Of a stretch of 32,135 nucleotides of DNA, positions 23,508-32,135 are shown one piece after another (position 1 is the stretch's first letter; every line of letters starts with the position of its first letter). Made by a program: the position numbers and the translations under genes. Under the pieces are notes generated by a model that worked only from the letters and a program-made list of their open reading frames with translations, was not told where the DNA came from and did not search any database. The DNA is from CAZBUB01 sp046546355 (GTDB lineage Bacteria > Desulfobacterota > Desulfovibrionia > Desulfovibrionales > Desulfothermaceae). Location: the NCBI GenBank assembly GCA_046546355.1, contig JBKGXZ010000013.1:1-32135 (forward strand). The letters are read 5' to 3'.

Positions 23508-23969
23508 TCAGCTTTTTCCGCTGTGCCCGAATCCCCCTTCTCCGCGCCCGGTGTGGTTCAGGGATTCTACCACGCTGATACTGGCCTGGCGCACAGGCTG
23601 AAACAATAGCTGGGCGATGCGCTGGCCGTGGCTTATGCTTTGGGGTTCTGCGGATACGTTGAACAGGGAAACCTTGATTTCTCCCCGGTAATCCGGATCA
23701 ATAACCCCCACCCCCTGGGTGACCACCAGGCCTTGTTTGGTGCCCAAACCGCTGCGGGAGAAAATGAATCCCGCATACCCGGGGGTGACAATCTCCAGGG
23801 CCAGGCCGCAACCCAGGGTCTGCTTGCCGCCAGGCTCCAGCCGCAGGCTTTCTTCCTGCAGGCAGGCCCGCAGGTCCAGGCCTGCAGAGCCCAGGGTGGC
23901 ATACTGCAGGGGGTATTTTGTCCACAAGGGGTGCAGATATTTGATCTTGACCTCGATGCTCTCCAGCAT
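23508..23969 (-). CDS. dut: deoxyuridine 5'-triphosphate nucleotidohydrolase
   Basis: dUTPase converts dUTP to dUMP and pyrophosphate, keeping uracil out of DNA and feeding dTMP synthesis. All five trimeric dUTPase motifs are seen in order: AGLDLRA, RSGLGTK, GVIDPDYRGEIKV, GQRIAQLLF and the C-terminal RGEGGFGHSG. The length of 153 residues is normal. AGGAG lies 8-9 nt upstream of the ATG. It is divergent from the trmH-like gene. Confidence 0.94.
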   Translation of the reverse strand: MLESIEVKIKYLHPLWTKYPLQYATLGSAGLDLRACLQEESLRLEPGGKQTLGCGLALEIVTPGYAGFIFSRSGLGTKQGLVVTQGVGVIDPDYRGEIKVSLFNVSAEPQSISHGQRIAQLLFQPVRQASISVVESLNHTGRGEGGFGHSGKS

Positions 23970-24134
23970 TAAAAGCTCTCCTTTGTCTTGGATTCAGATT
24001 TTCTTTTTGCAAACCGGGCCTTATAAGCAGCACAGGCGCCTTGCAGCCATCTGGATGGCAAAAAGGCAACCTTGCTCAGCTAGAGGAAAATTGCAAGCCT
24101 GAAAGCTCCGGGATATGCCTGGGAGGTGCAAGCC

Positions 24135-24722
24135 ATGCATGATCGCACCGAGCGCAGAAAGCAGCGGATCAGATCTGTGCTGGAAAACAGGCAGCTGGAT
24201 CTGACTTTGATCCTGGATAATATCCACGACCCGCACAATGTCTCCGCCATCCTGCGCAGCTGCGACGCTTTTGCCGTGCCAGAGGTGCATCTGTACTACA
24301 CTGAGCAGGACTTCCCTGCCCCAGGCAGGAAGAGCTCCGCCTCTGCCAGGAAGTGGGTGCAGATAAGAAGACATGATGCAGCAGATTGCATGATTCAGGG
24401 CCTGCGCAGCCAGGGTTTCCAGATCCTGGGCACCGGGTTTAGCTCCCTGGCTGTGCCCTTATTCGAGCTGGATATGACTCCCCCTACGGCTGTGATCCTG
24501 GGCAATGAGCATCAGGGCCTTAGCCCGGAGCTGACCCCTTATCTTGATGCAGAGCTGTATATCCCCATGCAGGGCATGGTGCCCAGCCTGAATGTCTCAG
24601 TGGCAGCTGCAGTGATCTTGTACGAGTGCTTCAGGCAGCGCAGGGAAAGGCAGAGCTCCAGGCACAGGGGATACGATGCCTGGACCCTGCAGAGCATGTT
24701 TGAGTCCTGGTGCAAGAAATAA
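24135..24722 (+). CDS. trmH: SpoU-class tRNA/rRNA 2'-O-ribose methyltransferase (TrmH-like)
   Basis: SPOUT-fold methyltransferase of 195 residues that methylates a ribose 2'-OH of tRNA (G18 in TrmH). Motif 1 is DNIHDPHNVSAILRSCDA, motif 2 is ILGNEHQGLS and motif 3 is IPMQGMVPSLNVSVAAAV, all well conserved. The C-terminal extension (RHRGYDAWTLQSMFESW) is in keeping with TrmH. The ATG at 24135 has GGAGG 8 nt upstream; an in-frame GTG at 24126 overlaps that site and is less likely. It is followed by aroC after 26 nt. The exact RNA target is inferred from family only. Confidence 0.85.
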   Translation: MHDRTERRKQRIRSVLENRQLDLTLILDNIHDPHNVSAILRSCDAFAVPEVHLYYTEQDFPAPGRKSSASARKWVQIRRHDAADCMIQGLRSQGFQILGTGFSSLAVPLFELDMTPPTAVILGNEHQGLSPELTPYLDAELYIPMQGMVPSLNVSVAAAVILYECFRQRRERQSSRHRGYDAWTLQSMFESWCKK

Positions 24723-24748
24723 CCCCATAACCCCCAAGAGCAGATCTT

Positions 24749-25828
24749 ATGTCCGGAAATACCATTGGCAGTTTGTTCAGGTTGACCAGCTTTGGCGAAT
24801 CCCACGGCCCAGGGCTGGGCGGAGTAATAGACGGCTGCCCCGCCGGACTGGCCCTGTGCAGCGAAGATGTGCAGCAAGAGCTGAACAAGCGCAGGCCGGG
24901 CCAGACTGAAGAGGCCAGCACCACACGCCAGGAGAAGGACCAGGTTCAGCTTTTGTCCGGGATCTGGGAGGGAGTGACCACAGGCACGCCCATTGGATTC
25001 TACATAGAAAACACCGGACAAAAGTCCAATGACTACGAGCACCTGCGCGGAGTATACCGGCCTGGGCATGCGGATTACAGCTATGAAGCCAAGTACAAAG
25101 TCAGGGATCATCGCGGAGGGGGCAGAGCCTCGGCCAGGGAGACAGTTTCCAGGGTGGTGGGCGGAGCAGTGGCCCAGAAGCTTCTGCAGGAGCTGGGAGT
25201 CACTGTGGTGGCCTACACCAGGTGCCTGGGCGGGATAGAGGCAGAACTGATATCTCCATTGCAGGCCCAGAACAGGGAGTACTTCGCGCCTGACCCATCA
25301 GTGATACAGCCCTGGAAAAAGCGGGTGCAGCAGGTGCAAAAGGCCGGGGACAGCATCGGAGGGGTGGTAGAGGTGCAGGCCTTGGGCCTCCCTGCGGGCC
25401 TGGGGGAGCCGGTGTTCGACAAGCTGGATGCCAGGTTGGCCTACGCCCTGATGGGGGTGGGGGCTGTCAAGTCTGTGGATATAGGCGCAGGCAGGGATGC
25501 AGCTGAGCTGTTGGGCAGCCAGAACAATGATCCGTTGAGCAGGGACGGATTCAGCCGCAACAATGCAGGCGGAGTCCTGGGCGGGATATCCAGCGGGCAG
25601 CCTTTGCTGGTCAGGGCTGGAGTCAAGCCCATCCCTTCCATAAGCAAGCCCCAGACCACGCTGAATAGCGGGGGGCAGGAGGTTTCCCTGCACATCAAGG
25701 GCAGGCACGATGTGAGCGCCATTCCCAGGATAGTCCCGGTGATCAAGGCCATGGTCTGCTTGGTCCTGGCGGATATGTGGCTTTTGCAGCAAAGCTCCAG
25801 GATGCAAAGTCTTAGAGCAGCTGAATAG
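24749..25828 (+). CDS. aroC: chorismate synthase
   Basis: Catalyses the last shared step of aromatic amino acid synthesis, EPSP to chorismate, using reduced FMN. The 359-residue protein has the family motifs GESHGPGLGGVIDGCPAG (near 17-34), DHRGGGRASARETVSRV, SRDGFSRNNAGGVLGGISSGQP and the C-terminal GRHDVSAIPRIVPV. There is no ribosome binding site better than AAGAG. It probably shares a transcript with the trmH-like gene upstream and the MATE gene 20 nt downstream. Confidence 0.95.
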   Translation: MSGNTIGSLFRLTSFGESHGPGLGGVIDGCPAGLALCSEDVQQELNKRRPGQTEEASTTRQEKDQVQLLSGIWEGVTTGTPIGFYIENTGQKSNDYEHLRGVYRPGHADYSYEAKYKVRDHRGGGRASARETVSRVVGGAVAQKLLQELGVTVVAYTRCLGGIEAELISPLQAQNREYFAPDPSVIQPWKKRVQQVQKAGDSIGGVVEVQALGLPAGLGEPVFDKLDARLAYALMGVGAVKSVDIGAGRDAAELLGSQNNDPLSRDGFSRNNAGGVLGGISSGQPLLVRAGVKPIPSISKPQTTLNSGGQEVSLHIKGRHDVSAIPRIVPVIKAMVCLVLADMWLLQQSSRMQSLRAAE

Positions 25829-25848
25829 GCCTGGGAAGCCAAGAATCC

Positions 25849-27294
25849 ATGAGCGCTGATTCCAGCTCCAAAAGCTCCTCCACAGGCATGATCTGGAGCC
25901 TGGCCTGGCCTCAGATCCTGATGATGTTCTTTCACTTCTGGATCGGGTTTGTGGATGTCTATGTGGCTGGCAAGCTGAACGAGCAGGTCCAGGCTGCCCT
26001 GGGGATCATCACCCAGGCCCTGTTCTTTTTCCTGATAGTGGCCATGGCTCTGGCCAACGGGGCGGTATCCGCTGTGAGCCAGTCCCTGGGAGGGCGTAGA
26101 TACCAAAGGGCCCAGAGGTACATCGGCCTGGCCCTGGGTCTGGTGTTCGGGGCCAGCCTGGTCCTGGCCCTGATCAGCCTGGGCATCAGGGACCTGTTCC
26201 TGGATCTGATGCAGGTGCCCCTGGAGATCAGGGAGGTTACTGACTATTTCCTGCTGGTCTACCTGCTGCTGTTGCCTGTTTATTATCTGTTCGTGGTCAG
26301 CAACGCGGTGTTTCGGGCCCAGAAGAGAGTGCATATCCCCCTTCTGGCCATGATTATCTGCACCGTGATGAACACCCTGGGGGATTTTGGCCTGGGCCTA
26401 GGCTATTGGGGATTGCCCCAGCTGGGCTATCCCGGTTTGGCCTGGGCCACGTTCATCTCTGTGGCTTGCGGCTGTTTGTTCAATCTGGTTTTGCTCTACA
26501 GGGCGGGCTGGCTGAAGCTTTCTGCATTTCCTCCCTGGCGCTGGGTCAAGAAGGGCCTGCCCTACCTGTGGAGCGTGGCCTGGCCCGCTGGGTTGATGCA
26601 GGCTTTGTGGCAGTCTGCGTTTTTGGTGCTCTTCGCAATCACCGCAAGCCTGCCCCAAGGCGAAATCACAGCGCTGGCCGCGCTTACCGCCGGCCTGAGA
26701 CTGGAATCCATTCTCTTCCTGCCCGCGGTAGCCTTTAATATGACCGCCGCTATCCTGGTGGGGCATTACCTGGGGGATGGGGATTTAGCCGGAGCCAAGC
26801 GCATCGGATTCAAGACCTGGGCTTTGGGCTGCGGGCTGATTACTATCTGCGGTGCTTTGCTCTGGATCTGGGCCTCTGCTCTGGCCGGGCTGCTCAGCCC
26901 CTTGCCAGAGGTGCAGGCGGAGATAGTCAATTATCTGCATTTCAATATCTTGGCTATCCCATTTACCGCCACCAGTTTGATCCTGGGCGGGGTGTTCATC
27001 GGCGCCGGAGCTACCAGGTACAATATGCTGGCCATAGGGGGCACGGTCTGGCTGGTGCGACTGCCACTGGCTTTTTTGCTTGGCCACTATATATTGGCCC
27101 AGGCCACAGGGGTCTGGGCAGCCATGCTGATCTCCCAGTGCGTGCAGGCCAGCTTGATGCTGTATATCTTCCAGCGCTGGGACTGGTATCGCTTCAGCAT
27201 GCAGGCCAGGAAAATGCAGAAGAAACAAGCAGGAGCAAAGGATTATGCAGCTAGATTTCCAGAGCCTATCCCTGACAAGGCAGGCAGAGTATAG
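25849..27294 (+). CDS. MATE-family efflux transporter
   Basis: Inner-membrane protein of 481 residues with about twelve hydrophobic segments in two homologous halves, typical of MATE cation- or proton-coupled drug exporters. The N-terminal half begins with IWSLAWPQILMMFFHFWIGFVD and carries ALANGAVSAVSQSLGG. The second half begins near residue 240 with LWSVAWPAGLMQALWQSAF. The C-terminus is a basic cytoplasmic tail overlapping the next gene by 50 nt. Substrate cannot be predicted. The start lies 20 nt after aroC with a weak ribosome binding site. Confidence 0.88.
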   Translation: MSADSSSKSSSTGMIWSLAWPQILMMFFHFWIGFVDVYVAGKLNEQVQAALGIITQALFFFLIVAMALANGAVSAVSQSLGGRRYQRAQRYIGLALGLVFGASLVLALISLGIRDLFLDLMQVPLEIREVTDYFLLVYLLLLPVYYLFVVSNAVFRAQKRVHIPLLAMIICTVMNTLGDFGLGLGYWGLPQLGYPGLAWATFISVACGCLFNLVLLYRAGWLKLSAFPPWRWVKKGLPYLWSVAWPAGLMQALWQSAFLVLFAITASLPQGEITALAALTAGLRLESILFLPAVAFNMTAAILVGHYLGDGDLAGAKRIGFKTWALGCGLITICGALLWIWASALAGLLSPLPEVQAEIVNYLHFNILAIPFTATSLILGGVFIGAGATRYNMLAIGGTVWLVRLPLAFLLGHYILAQATGVWAAMLISQCVQASLMLYIFQRWDWYRFSMQARKMQKKQAGAKDYAARFPEPIPDKAGRV

Positions 27295-28129
27295 GCGCAT
27301 TCTGAACCAGACACCGCAAAAGGCTTCTGACTACAGCTTTTTGAACCTCTGGGCCTGGCGGGATATCTACCAGCTGGAGTGGGCTTTCGACCAGGATCTG
27401 GTCTGGATCAGGCAAAACAGCCCCAGAACTGTATATTGGGCTCCGGTGGGAGACTGGCTGGCTGTGGACTGGCCTTGCAGATTGAAAGAACTGCAGCTTC
27501 AGGAGCTGGAGCTGGTCCGGGTGCCGGAGGAGCTGGGCAGGATCTGGGAGCAGCGCCTGAATGAGCAGCTCCACCTGGAGCAGGATCCGGATCAGTGGGA
27601 CTACGTTTATTCGGTACAGGAGCTGATAGAGCTGAAAGGCAATCGCCTGCACCGCAAGAGGAACCTGCTGCGCCAGTTCATGCGAAATTACAGCTACAGG
27701 TATATCGAGCTGGACCTGGAGCAGGTGGATAAGGCTTTGACCCTGCAGACTGAGTGGTGCTTGTGGAAGGACTGCGAGGACTCCACTACCCTGGAGGCGG
27801 AGAACCAGGCCATTGTGAATACCTTTCAGGATTGGTCCAGACTGGAAAATGTCCTGGGTGCTGGCCTGACGCTGGACGGGGATATGATAGCCTTTACAGT
27901 GGCCGAGCCCCTGGACCAGGAGACAGTGGTGGTACACTTTGAAAAGGGCTGCCCCAACTACAAGGGGATCTATCAGGCCATGAACCAGATGTTTCTGGCC
28001 AATTCAGCCAGTCAGTTCAGGTTTGTGAACCGGGAGCAGGATCTGGGGGATCCTGGGCTGCGCAAGGCCAAGGAGTCCTATTATCCCAGGGCTTATCTTA
28101 AGAAGCTGGCAGGCCGGATCCAGGTATAG
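27245..28129 (+). CDS. DUF2156 (phosphatidylglycerol lysyltransferase C-terminal-like) protein
   Basis: Cytoplasmic protein of 294 residues with the double GNAT-like fold of DUF2156: N-terminal FQSLSLTRQAEYRRILNQ, SDYSFLNLWAW, a central basic stretch KGNRLHRKRNLLRQF, LGAGLTLDGDMIAFTVAEP and a C-terminal INREQDLGDPGLRKAKESY-like motif (here VNREQDLGDPGLRKAK). The family contains aminoacyl-tRNA-dependent lipid aminoacyltransferases, but soluble stand-alone members have no settled function. GGAG and AAGGAT lie just before the ATG, inside the end of the MATE gene, so the two are coupled. It is convergent with the PurD-like gene, 14 nt apart. Confidence 0.8.
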   Translation: MQLDFQSLSLTRQAEYRRILNQTPQKASDYSFLNLWAWRDIYQLEWAFDQDLVWIRQNSPRTVYWAPVGDWLAVDWPCRLKELQLQELELVRVPEELGRIWEQRLNEQLHLEQDPDQWDYVYSVQELIELKGNRLHRKRNLLRQFMRNYSYRYIELDLEQVDKALTLQTEWCLWKDCEDSTTLEAENQAIVNTFQDWSRLENVLGAGLTLDGDMIAFTVAEPLDQETVVVHFEKGCPNYKGIYQAMNQMFLANSASQFRFVNREQDLGDPGLRKAKESYYPRAYLKKLAGRIQV

Positions 28130-28143
28130 GCTCCCCAGGATGT

Positions 28144-29676
28144 TCAGTCCTGAAGGGGCTTCAGGAGCTCCTCTGCCCATAAGTAATGCAGCCCGATATC
28201 CCTCCTGATATCCAATCTGTTGGCCTGGGGATCCTCCCTGGGCACCACCTGGACCTTTTGCTGCTCAAAAGCCTGCAATGCCCGCTGGCGCAGCCTCTGG
28301 GCCACCTGGGCCCGGGTCTGGCCTTTTTGTGCTGCGCCGCTCAGGTTTAGGTAGGCCACTCTGGTGCCGTCGGAATAAAAGCCCCTGTCCTGGTCGTAGC
28401 CCATGGCTGAAGGCATGAGCTGGATATTCTTCTTGGCTAGGTAGGAGTGATCTATCTGCACAGGCTCAAACTTGGTCACGCTCCAGGGGTAGCCCTTCTG
28501 GTTGTCCGGACCGCCAGGCCCGGTGACCAGGGCCAGGCACAGGGAAATCTGCTCCTGTCTGACCTCAGGGGGTACCTGGTGCAGCTGGCCCGTGAACATG
28601 GCCTGCAGCATAGGGCCCAGATTGCGCAGCCTCCTGGCCACCGGCTGGAACTCAGGTTCCCCGGGCCGGATGTTTATTTCGCAGACCCTGACAGCTGTGG
28701 GCTGCAGGCGATTTTGCGCATCAAGTCTAAAGGAGACGAAGCAGCCCGGATACAGGACACAGGGCCTGAGGATGCCCTGATCTTGCATGGCCTGGATCAG
28801 GGGCTGGGCCAGATCCCGGCGTACCAGACTAAAGAGCTCCTCTGACTCCAGGGGATGGGGGGAGACACTGCCCATGCCGCCGGTAATGGGATTCTCTGGG
28901 CCTGCATGTCCTGCAAAACGCTCAGGGTAGTCCAGGGCAGTGGGCAGGACTTGATAGTGGCCCTGGGCGTCCACCAGGATGGTGAAGCTGATCTCTACCC
29001 CGGACATTCGGGCCTCCAGCAGCAAAGGCCAGGCTTGGTTCCTGAACATCTTTTTATAGCTGGCTTTGTAGTCCTGGATTAGCTCCTGGTATACTTGCCT
29101 GATATCCCAGGTGCTCTGGATGAGCCTGGCGCCTTTGCCCCCTGCACTGTAGGGATACTTGAGCACAGCCCCTCCATATTGGTGCAGGTATTCCAGGCAG
29201 ATATTGCAGATCAGGGCGTAGTCTCTGGCATCTACTTCCCTCCAGTCTGGGGCCACAGGCACCCCTGCCTGCTGGCAGAATCTCTTGCAGGCGATCTTGT
29301 CCGCCTCCAGGAAGGATCCTGATTGGGTCAGTCCCGCCACCCTGTCCCCAAGGCCGGCCTGCTGCATCTCATCCACCAGGCCCTGGAAGAGCAGGGCTTC
29401 CGGCAGGGGCAAAAGGTAGTCCAGACTGCCCTGCTGCATAGCTTGAGCAGCAGCCTGGGCATAGTCCGAGGCTGAGTTGCCCTGGGTGGGAATGAATTCC
29501 ACTGGCCAATCCATGTGCTCTTTTCCGGCAAAAACCGGCATTGCGGGGGTACCTCTGAGCACTAGGCCCTGGTACTGTCCGGAATAGTATTCGCTCTTGG
29601 CGCTGGAGACCACCAGGGCGCTGAGCAGAGTCCTGGCATCAGTCCCGGCAAAGCCTATCCTGCAGCCTTGATGCAT
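28144..29676 (-). CDS. divergent PurD-like ATP-grasp ligase
   Basis: ATP-grasp protein of 510 residues related to phosphoribosylamine-glycine ligase, which makes GAR in purine synthesis. PurD-like features are KYPYSAGGKGARL, PITGGMGSVSPHP, CVLYPGCFVSF and VCEINIRPGEPEFQ. It differs from ordinary PurD (about 425 residues): the N-terminal GSGGREHAL motif is missing and the C-terminal part is longer. It may be a real but diverged PurD or a ligase for another amine and acid. AAGGAG lies 7 nt upstream of the ATG. purE is 5 kb away on the other strand, so neighbourhood gives little help. Confidence 0.65.
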   Translation of the reverse strand: MHQGCRIGFAGTDARTLLSALVVSSAKSEYYSGQYQGLVLRGTPAMPVFAGKEHMDWPVEFIPTQGNSASDYAQAAAQAMQQGSLDYLLPLPEALLFQGLVDEMQQAGLGDRVAGLTQSGSFLEADKIACKRFCQQAGVPVAPDWREVDARDYALICNICLEYLHQYGGAVLKYPYSAGGKGARLIQSTWDIRQVYQELIQDYKASYKKMFRNQAWPLLLEARMSGVEISFTILVDAQGHYQVLPTALDYPERFAGHAGPENPITGGMGSVSPHPLESEELFSLVRRDLAQPLIQAMQDQGILRPCVLYPGCFVSFRLDAQNRLQPTAVRVCEINIRPGEPEFQPVARRLRNLGPMLQAMFTGQLHQVPPEVRQEQISLCLALVTGPGGPDNQKGYPWSVTKFEPVQIDHSYLAKKNIQLMPSAMGYDQDRGFYSDGTRVAYLNLSGAAQKGQTRAQVAQRLRQRALQAFEQQKVQVVPREDPQANRLDIRRDIGLHYLWAEELLKPLQD

Positions 29677-29926
29677 GCCTGTCTCCTTGGTGTTGAAACT
29701 TGGTTTGGAGGACCTGCCAGGCCCTTAGTTTAAAGGGATCATCTAACCCGAAGCAGCCAGTTTTGCAAGCTAAGGAAAGTGGGTGGCTAAGATTGCATGC
29801 CGGGATCTCTGAGCAGGAAAATAAAGTATAATAAAGTAATTTTTAGCATTTTTTAGTTTTTTAAAGCAAATTCGCAATAAAGGCCATCATGCTCCCATAA
29901 ACGTCTTTTAAATGCTAAATTTCATA
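29677..29926. other. A+T-rich intergenic region upstream of groES promoter
   Basis: This lies between the PurD-like start and the groES promoter. It becomes strongly A+T-rich from about 29815, with a plus-strand TATAAT at 29827-29832 that lacks a good -35, and several T tracts that may bend DNA. It must hold the promoter of the PurD-like gene, which I could not place. No gene seen. Confidence 0.45.
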
Positions 29927-29954
29927 TTGCATTTCAGGCGACTATGAATATGAT
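29927..29954 (+). promoter_or_regulatory. groESL promoter
   Basis: TTGCAT (29927-29932), a 16-nt spacer and TATGAT (29949-29954) make a vegetative-type promoter. The start of transcription falls near 29961, directly beside the CIRCE operator, as in other HrcA-controlled groE operons. Confidence 0.65.
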
Positions 29955-29963
29955 GCCTCTTTG

Positions 29964-29990
29964 TTAGCACTCGTTCTAAGTGAGTGCTAG
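29964..29990 (+). promoter_or_regulatory. CIRCE operator (HrcA binding site)
   Basis: TTAGCACTC, 9 nt, GAGTGCTAG: a match to the CIRCE inverted repeat except for the last base (G for A). It sits between promoter and groES, so HrcA repression released by heat or misfolded protein is expected. Confidence 0.95.
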
Positions 29991-30055
29991 CAAGGCTACA
30001 GCGGTTGCAGGCCAAGTTTTCAAGATTTAAAAAAATACAACGGAGGTCAGGAGTT

Positions 30056-30346
30056 ATGAAGCTGAAACCCTTGCATGACCGCGTGCTGATTAAAAGGCTG
30101 GAAGAGGAGGAAAAGACCAAGGGCGGAATTATTATCCCGGATACTGCCAAGGAAAAGCCCATCAAAGGCGAGGTCAAAGCTGCAGGCCCGGGCAAGATGA
30201 GTGATGATGGCAAGCGCATGGAAATGGCTGTCAAGCCCGGAGATCATGTCATGTTCAACAAGTATGCCGGCACAGAGATCAAGATCGAGGGTGAAGAGCA
30301 TCTCGTAATGCGCGAAGATGATATCGTAGCCATTATTGAAAGCTAA
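30056..30346 (+). CDS. groS: GroES co-chaperonin
   Basis: The 10-kDa lid of the GroEL folding chamber, 96 residues. It begins MKLKPLHDRVLIKRLEEEE, has GGIIIPDTAKEKP (mobile loop and its flank), the roof-type KPGDHVMFNKYAGTE and ends REDDIVAIIES, all standard. The frame is open from 29984, but the ATG at 30056 has GGAGG and AGGAG upstream and is the family start. It lies 25 nt before groEL in one operon under the CIRCE operator. Confidence 0.97.
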   Translation: MKLKPLHDRVLIKRLEEEEKTKGGIIIPDTAKEKPIKGEVKAAGPGKMSDDGKRMEMAVKPGDHVMFNKYAGTEIKIEGEEHLVMREDDIVAIIES

Positions 30347-30371
30347 ACCAGAATAATTAGGAGGTGCAACT

Positions 30372-32018
30372 ATGCCTGCCAAAGATATCAAGTTTAAGGA
30401 AGACGCCAGACAGGCAATGAAGAGGGGAGTGGACAAGCTCTCTGATGCAGTCAGGGTAACCCTGGGCCCCAGGGGTAGGAACGTGGTCCTGGAGAAGTCC
30501 TTTGGCTCCCCGACCATTACCAAGGACGGGGTAACTGTGGCTAAAGAAGTGGAGCTGGAGGACAAGTTTGAGAATATGGGTGCCCAGATGGTCAAAGAAG
30601 TGGCCAGTAAGACCAGCGACATCGCTGGAGACGGCACCACCACAGCAACTATTCTGGCCCAGTACATCTTTAGCGAGGGCCTGAAGCTGGTCACTGCAGA
30701 GCGCAATCCCATGTCCGTGAAAAGGGGCATAGACAAGGCTGTGGATGCGGTGGTCAAAGAGCTTAACACAGTCAGCCACTCCACCAGGGAAGAGAAAGAG
30801 ATCGCCCAGGTGGGGACCATCTCCGCGAACAACGATCCTGCTATCGGCAATCTGATCGCGGATGCCATGAGCAAGGTGGGCAAGGAAGGCGTGATCACCG
30901 TGGAAGAGGCCAAGGGCCTGGAGAATACCCTGGACACTGTGGAAGGCATGCAGTTCGACAGGGGCTATCTCTCCCCCTATTTCGCGACCAACTCCGAAAA
31001 GATGGTCTGCGAGCTGGAGGATGCACTGATCCTGATCAACGAGAAGAAGATCTCCACCATGAAGGATCTGCTGCCTGTGCTGGAGCAAGTGGCCAAGCAG
31101 AGCAAGCCTCTGCTGATCATTGCCGAGGATATCGAGGGCGAGGCCCTGGCCACTTTGGTGGTGAACAAGCTGCGTGGCACCCTGCAGGTCTGCGCAGTTA
31201 AGGCCCCTGGCTTTGGCGAGCGGCGTAAGGCCATGCTCCAGGATATCGCTATGTTGACCGGCGGCCAGATGATCTCCGAAGACGTGGGTTTGACCCTGGA
31301 GAATGTGACCGTAAACGAGCTGGGTCGGGCCAACCGCATTGTGGTGGACAAGGAGAACACCACTATTGTGGGCGGCGCAGGCGCCTCAGAGGATATCAAG
31401 GCCAGGGTTAAGCAGCTCAGGACAGAGATCGAGGAGACCACTTCCGATTATGATCGGGAGAAGCTGCAAGAGCGCCTGGCCAAGATCGTGGGCGGCGTGG
31501 CAGTGATCAATGTCGGAGCCGCCACAGAAAGCGAGATGAAAGAGAAAAAGGCCAGGGTGGAGGACGCCCTGAACGCCACTAGGGCTGCAGTGGAAGAAGG
31601 CATTGTGGCTGGCGGCGGCGTGGCCTTTGTGCGCTGCGTGGGCTGCCTGGACAACGTCAAGCCTGCAGACGAGGATGAGGCCGCAGGCGTTAAGATCGTA
31701 CGCAAGGCCATGTTTGAGCCCCTGCGCCAGATCTGCAACAATGCCGGCTTCGAGGGTTCCCTGATCGTGGAGAAGGTCAAGAAGGACAAGGAAGGCTTTG
31801 GCTTTAACGCAGCCACAGGCGAGTATGAAGATCTGGTCAAGGCCGGGGTTATCGATCCCAAGAAGGTGACCAGGATCGCCCTGCAGCATGCAGCTTCCAT
31901 TGCTTCCCTGCTGCTGACCACAGAGGCAGCCATCGCTGAGAAGCCTGAGGACAAGGACAAAGGCGGCGGCGGTGGTGGCATGCCCGGCGGAATGGGCGGC
32001 ATGGGCGGTATGTACTAA
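30372..32018 (+). CDS. groL: GroEL chaperonin
   Basis: The 60-kDa chaperonin ring subunit that folds proteins with ATP and GroES, 548 residues. Typical stretches are VTLGPRGRNVVLEKSFG, GDGTTTATILA (ATP site), VEEGIVAGGGVAF and the Gly-Met C-terminal tail (GGMPGGMGGMGGMY). AGGAGG lies 7 nt upstream of the ATG. It is co-transcribed with groES and followed by a strong terminator. No truncation or unusual residue was noticed. Confidence 0.98.
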   Translation: MPAKDIKFKEDARQAMKRGVDKLSDAVRVTLGPRGRNVVLEKSFGSPTITKDGVTVAKEVELEDKFENMGAQMVKEVASKTSDIAGDGTTTATILAQYIFSEGLKLVTAERNPMSVKRGIDKAVDAVVKELNTVSHSTREEKEIAQVGTISANNDPAIGNLIADAMSKVGKEGVITVEEAKGLENTLDTVEGMQFDRGYLSPYFATNSEKMVCELEDALILINEKKISTMKDLLPVLEQVAKQSKPLLIIAEDIEGEALATLVVNKLRGTLQVCAVKAPGFGERRKAMLQDIAMLTGGQMISEDVGLTLENVTVNELGRANRIVVDKENTTIVGGAGASEDIKARVKQLRTEIEETTSDYDREKLQERLAKIVGGVAVINVGAATESEMKEKKARVEDALNATRAAVEEGIVAGGGVAFVRCVGCLDNVKPADEDEAAGVKIVRKAMFEPLRQICNNAGFEGSLIVEKVKKDKEGFGFNAATGEYEDLVKAGVIDPKKVTRIALQHAASIASLLLTTEAAIAEKPEDKDKGGGGGGMPGGMGGMGGMY

Positions 32019-32046
32019 CCCCCTTGCAAAAAGCGCGACAATCAGC

Positions 32047-32083
32047 AAGGCCGGATCCCAGGATAAGGGGTCCGGCCTTTTTT
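32047..32083 (+). terminator. rho-independent terminator after groEL
   Basis: AAGGCCGGA (32047-32055) pairs with TCCGGCCTT (32071-32079), extended by TCCC/GGGG, with a 7-nt loop and a run of six T ending at 32083. It closes the groESL operon. Confidence 0.93.
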
Positions 32084-32135
32084 GCAGCCTTGAAGTCTGG
32101 CGATTGCCCCTGACAGATAAGGGCATTATCCTGGG

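Overview
The window reads as chromosomal DNA from an anaerobic Desulfobacterota bacterium (former Deltaproteobacteria), probably a sulfate reducer with a Wood-Ljungdahl (acetyl-CoA) pathway. The evidence is a CODH/ACS maturation and corrinoid-activation operon, an HdrA/MvhD/MetV/MetF electron-transfer cluster with two in-frame UGA codons best read as selenocysteine, a sigma-54 two-component system, and a CIRCE-regulated groESL operon. A more exact placement (for example Desulfohalobiaceae-like) is only a guess. No rRNA, tRNA, CRISPR array, insertion sequence or prophage was seen.

Layout. Bases 1-6602 (minus strand): two CooC/AcsF-type nickel-insertion ATPases, a PrmA-like methyltransferase, two ASKHA-fold ATPases (one with an N-terminal [2Fe-2S] domain, i.e. 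the corrinoid reductive activator AcsV/RACo) and, at the window edge, the first 14 codons of a gene that may be the small CoFeSP subunit. Bases 7069-13594 (plus): hdrA (1493 residues, Sec72, with a GltD-like insertion), mvhD (Sec17), metV and metF, closed by a strong terminator. This looks like a flavin-based, possibly bifurcating methylene-tetrahydrofolate reductase. Bases 13836-17297 (plus): a histidine kinase with an N-terminal Rossmann-like domain, an NtrC-family regulator and an archaemetzincin.

Bases 17294-19311 (minus) hold two tandem proteins related to the glycine-cleavage H protein. Each has two copies of a C-x12-C-x5-C-x2-C module and lacks the lipoyl lysine. They lie behind a well-spaced sigma-54 promoter at 19361-19375, next to the NtrC-type regulator. 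Upstream on the same strand are a histone-deacetylase-family hydrolase with a Cys-rich tail and a HyuA-type protein. Bases 22984-29676 carry mostly housekeeping genes: purE, dut, trmH-like, aroC, a MATE transporter, a DUF2156 protein and a divergent PurD-like ATP-grasp protein. Bases 29927-32083 hold groESL with promoter, CIRCE operator and terminator.

The maturation operon and the Hdr-Met cluster are divergent and serve the same pathway: one matures and activates CODH/ACS and its corrinoid protein, the other supplies methyl-THF. The most unusual candidate for an undescribed system is the kinase / sigma-54 regulator / twin H-like protein locus. Its chemistry cannot be read from sequence alone.
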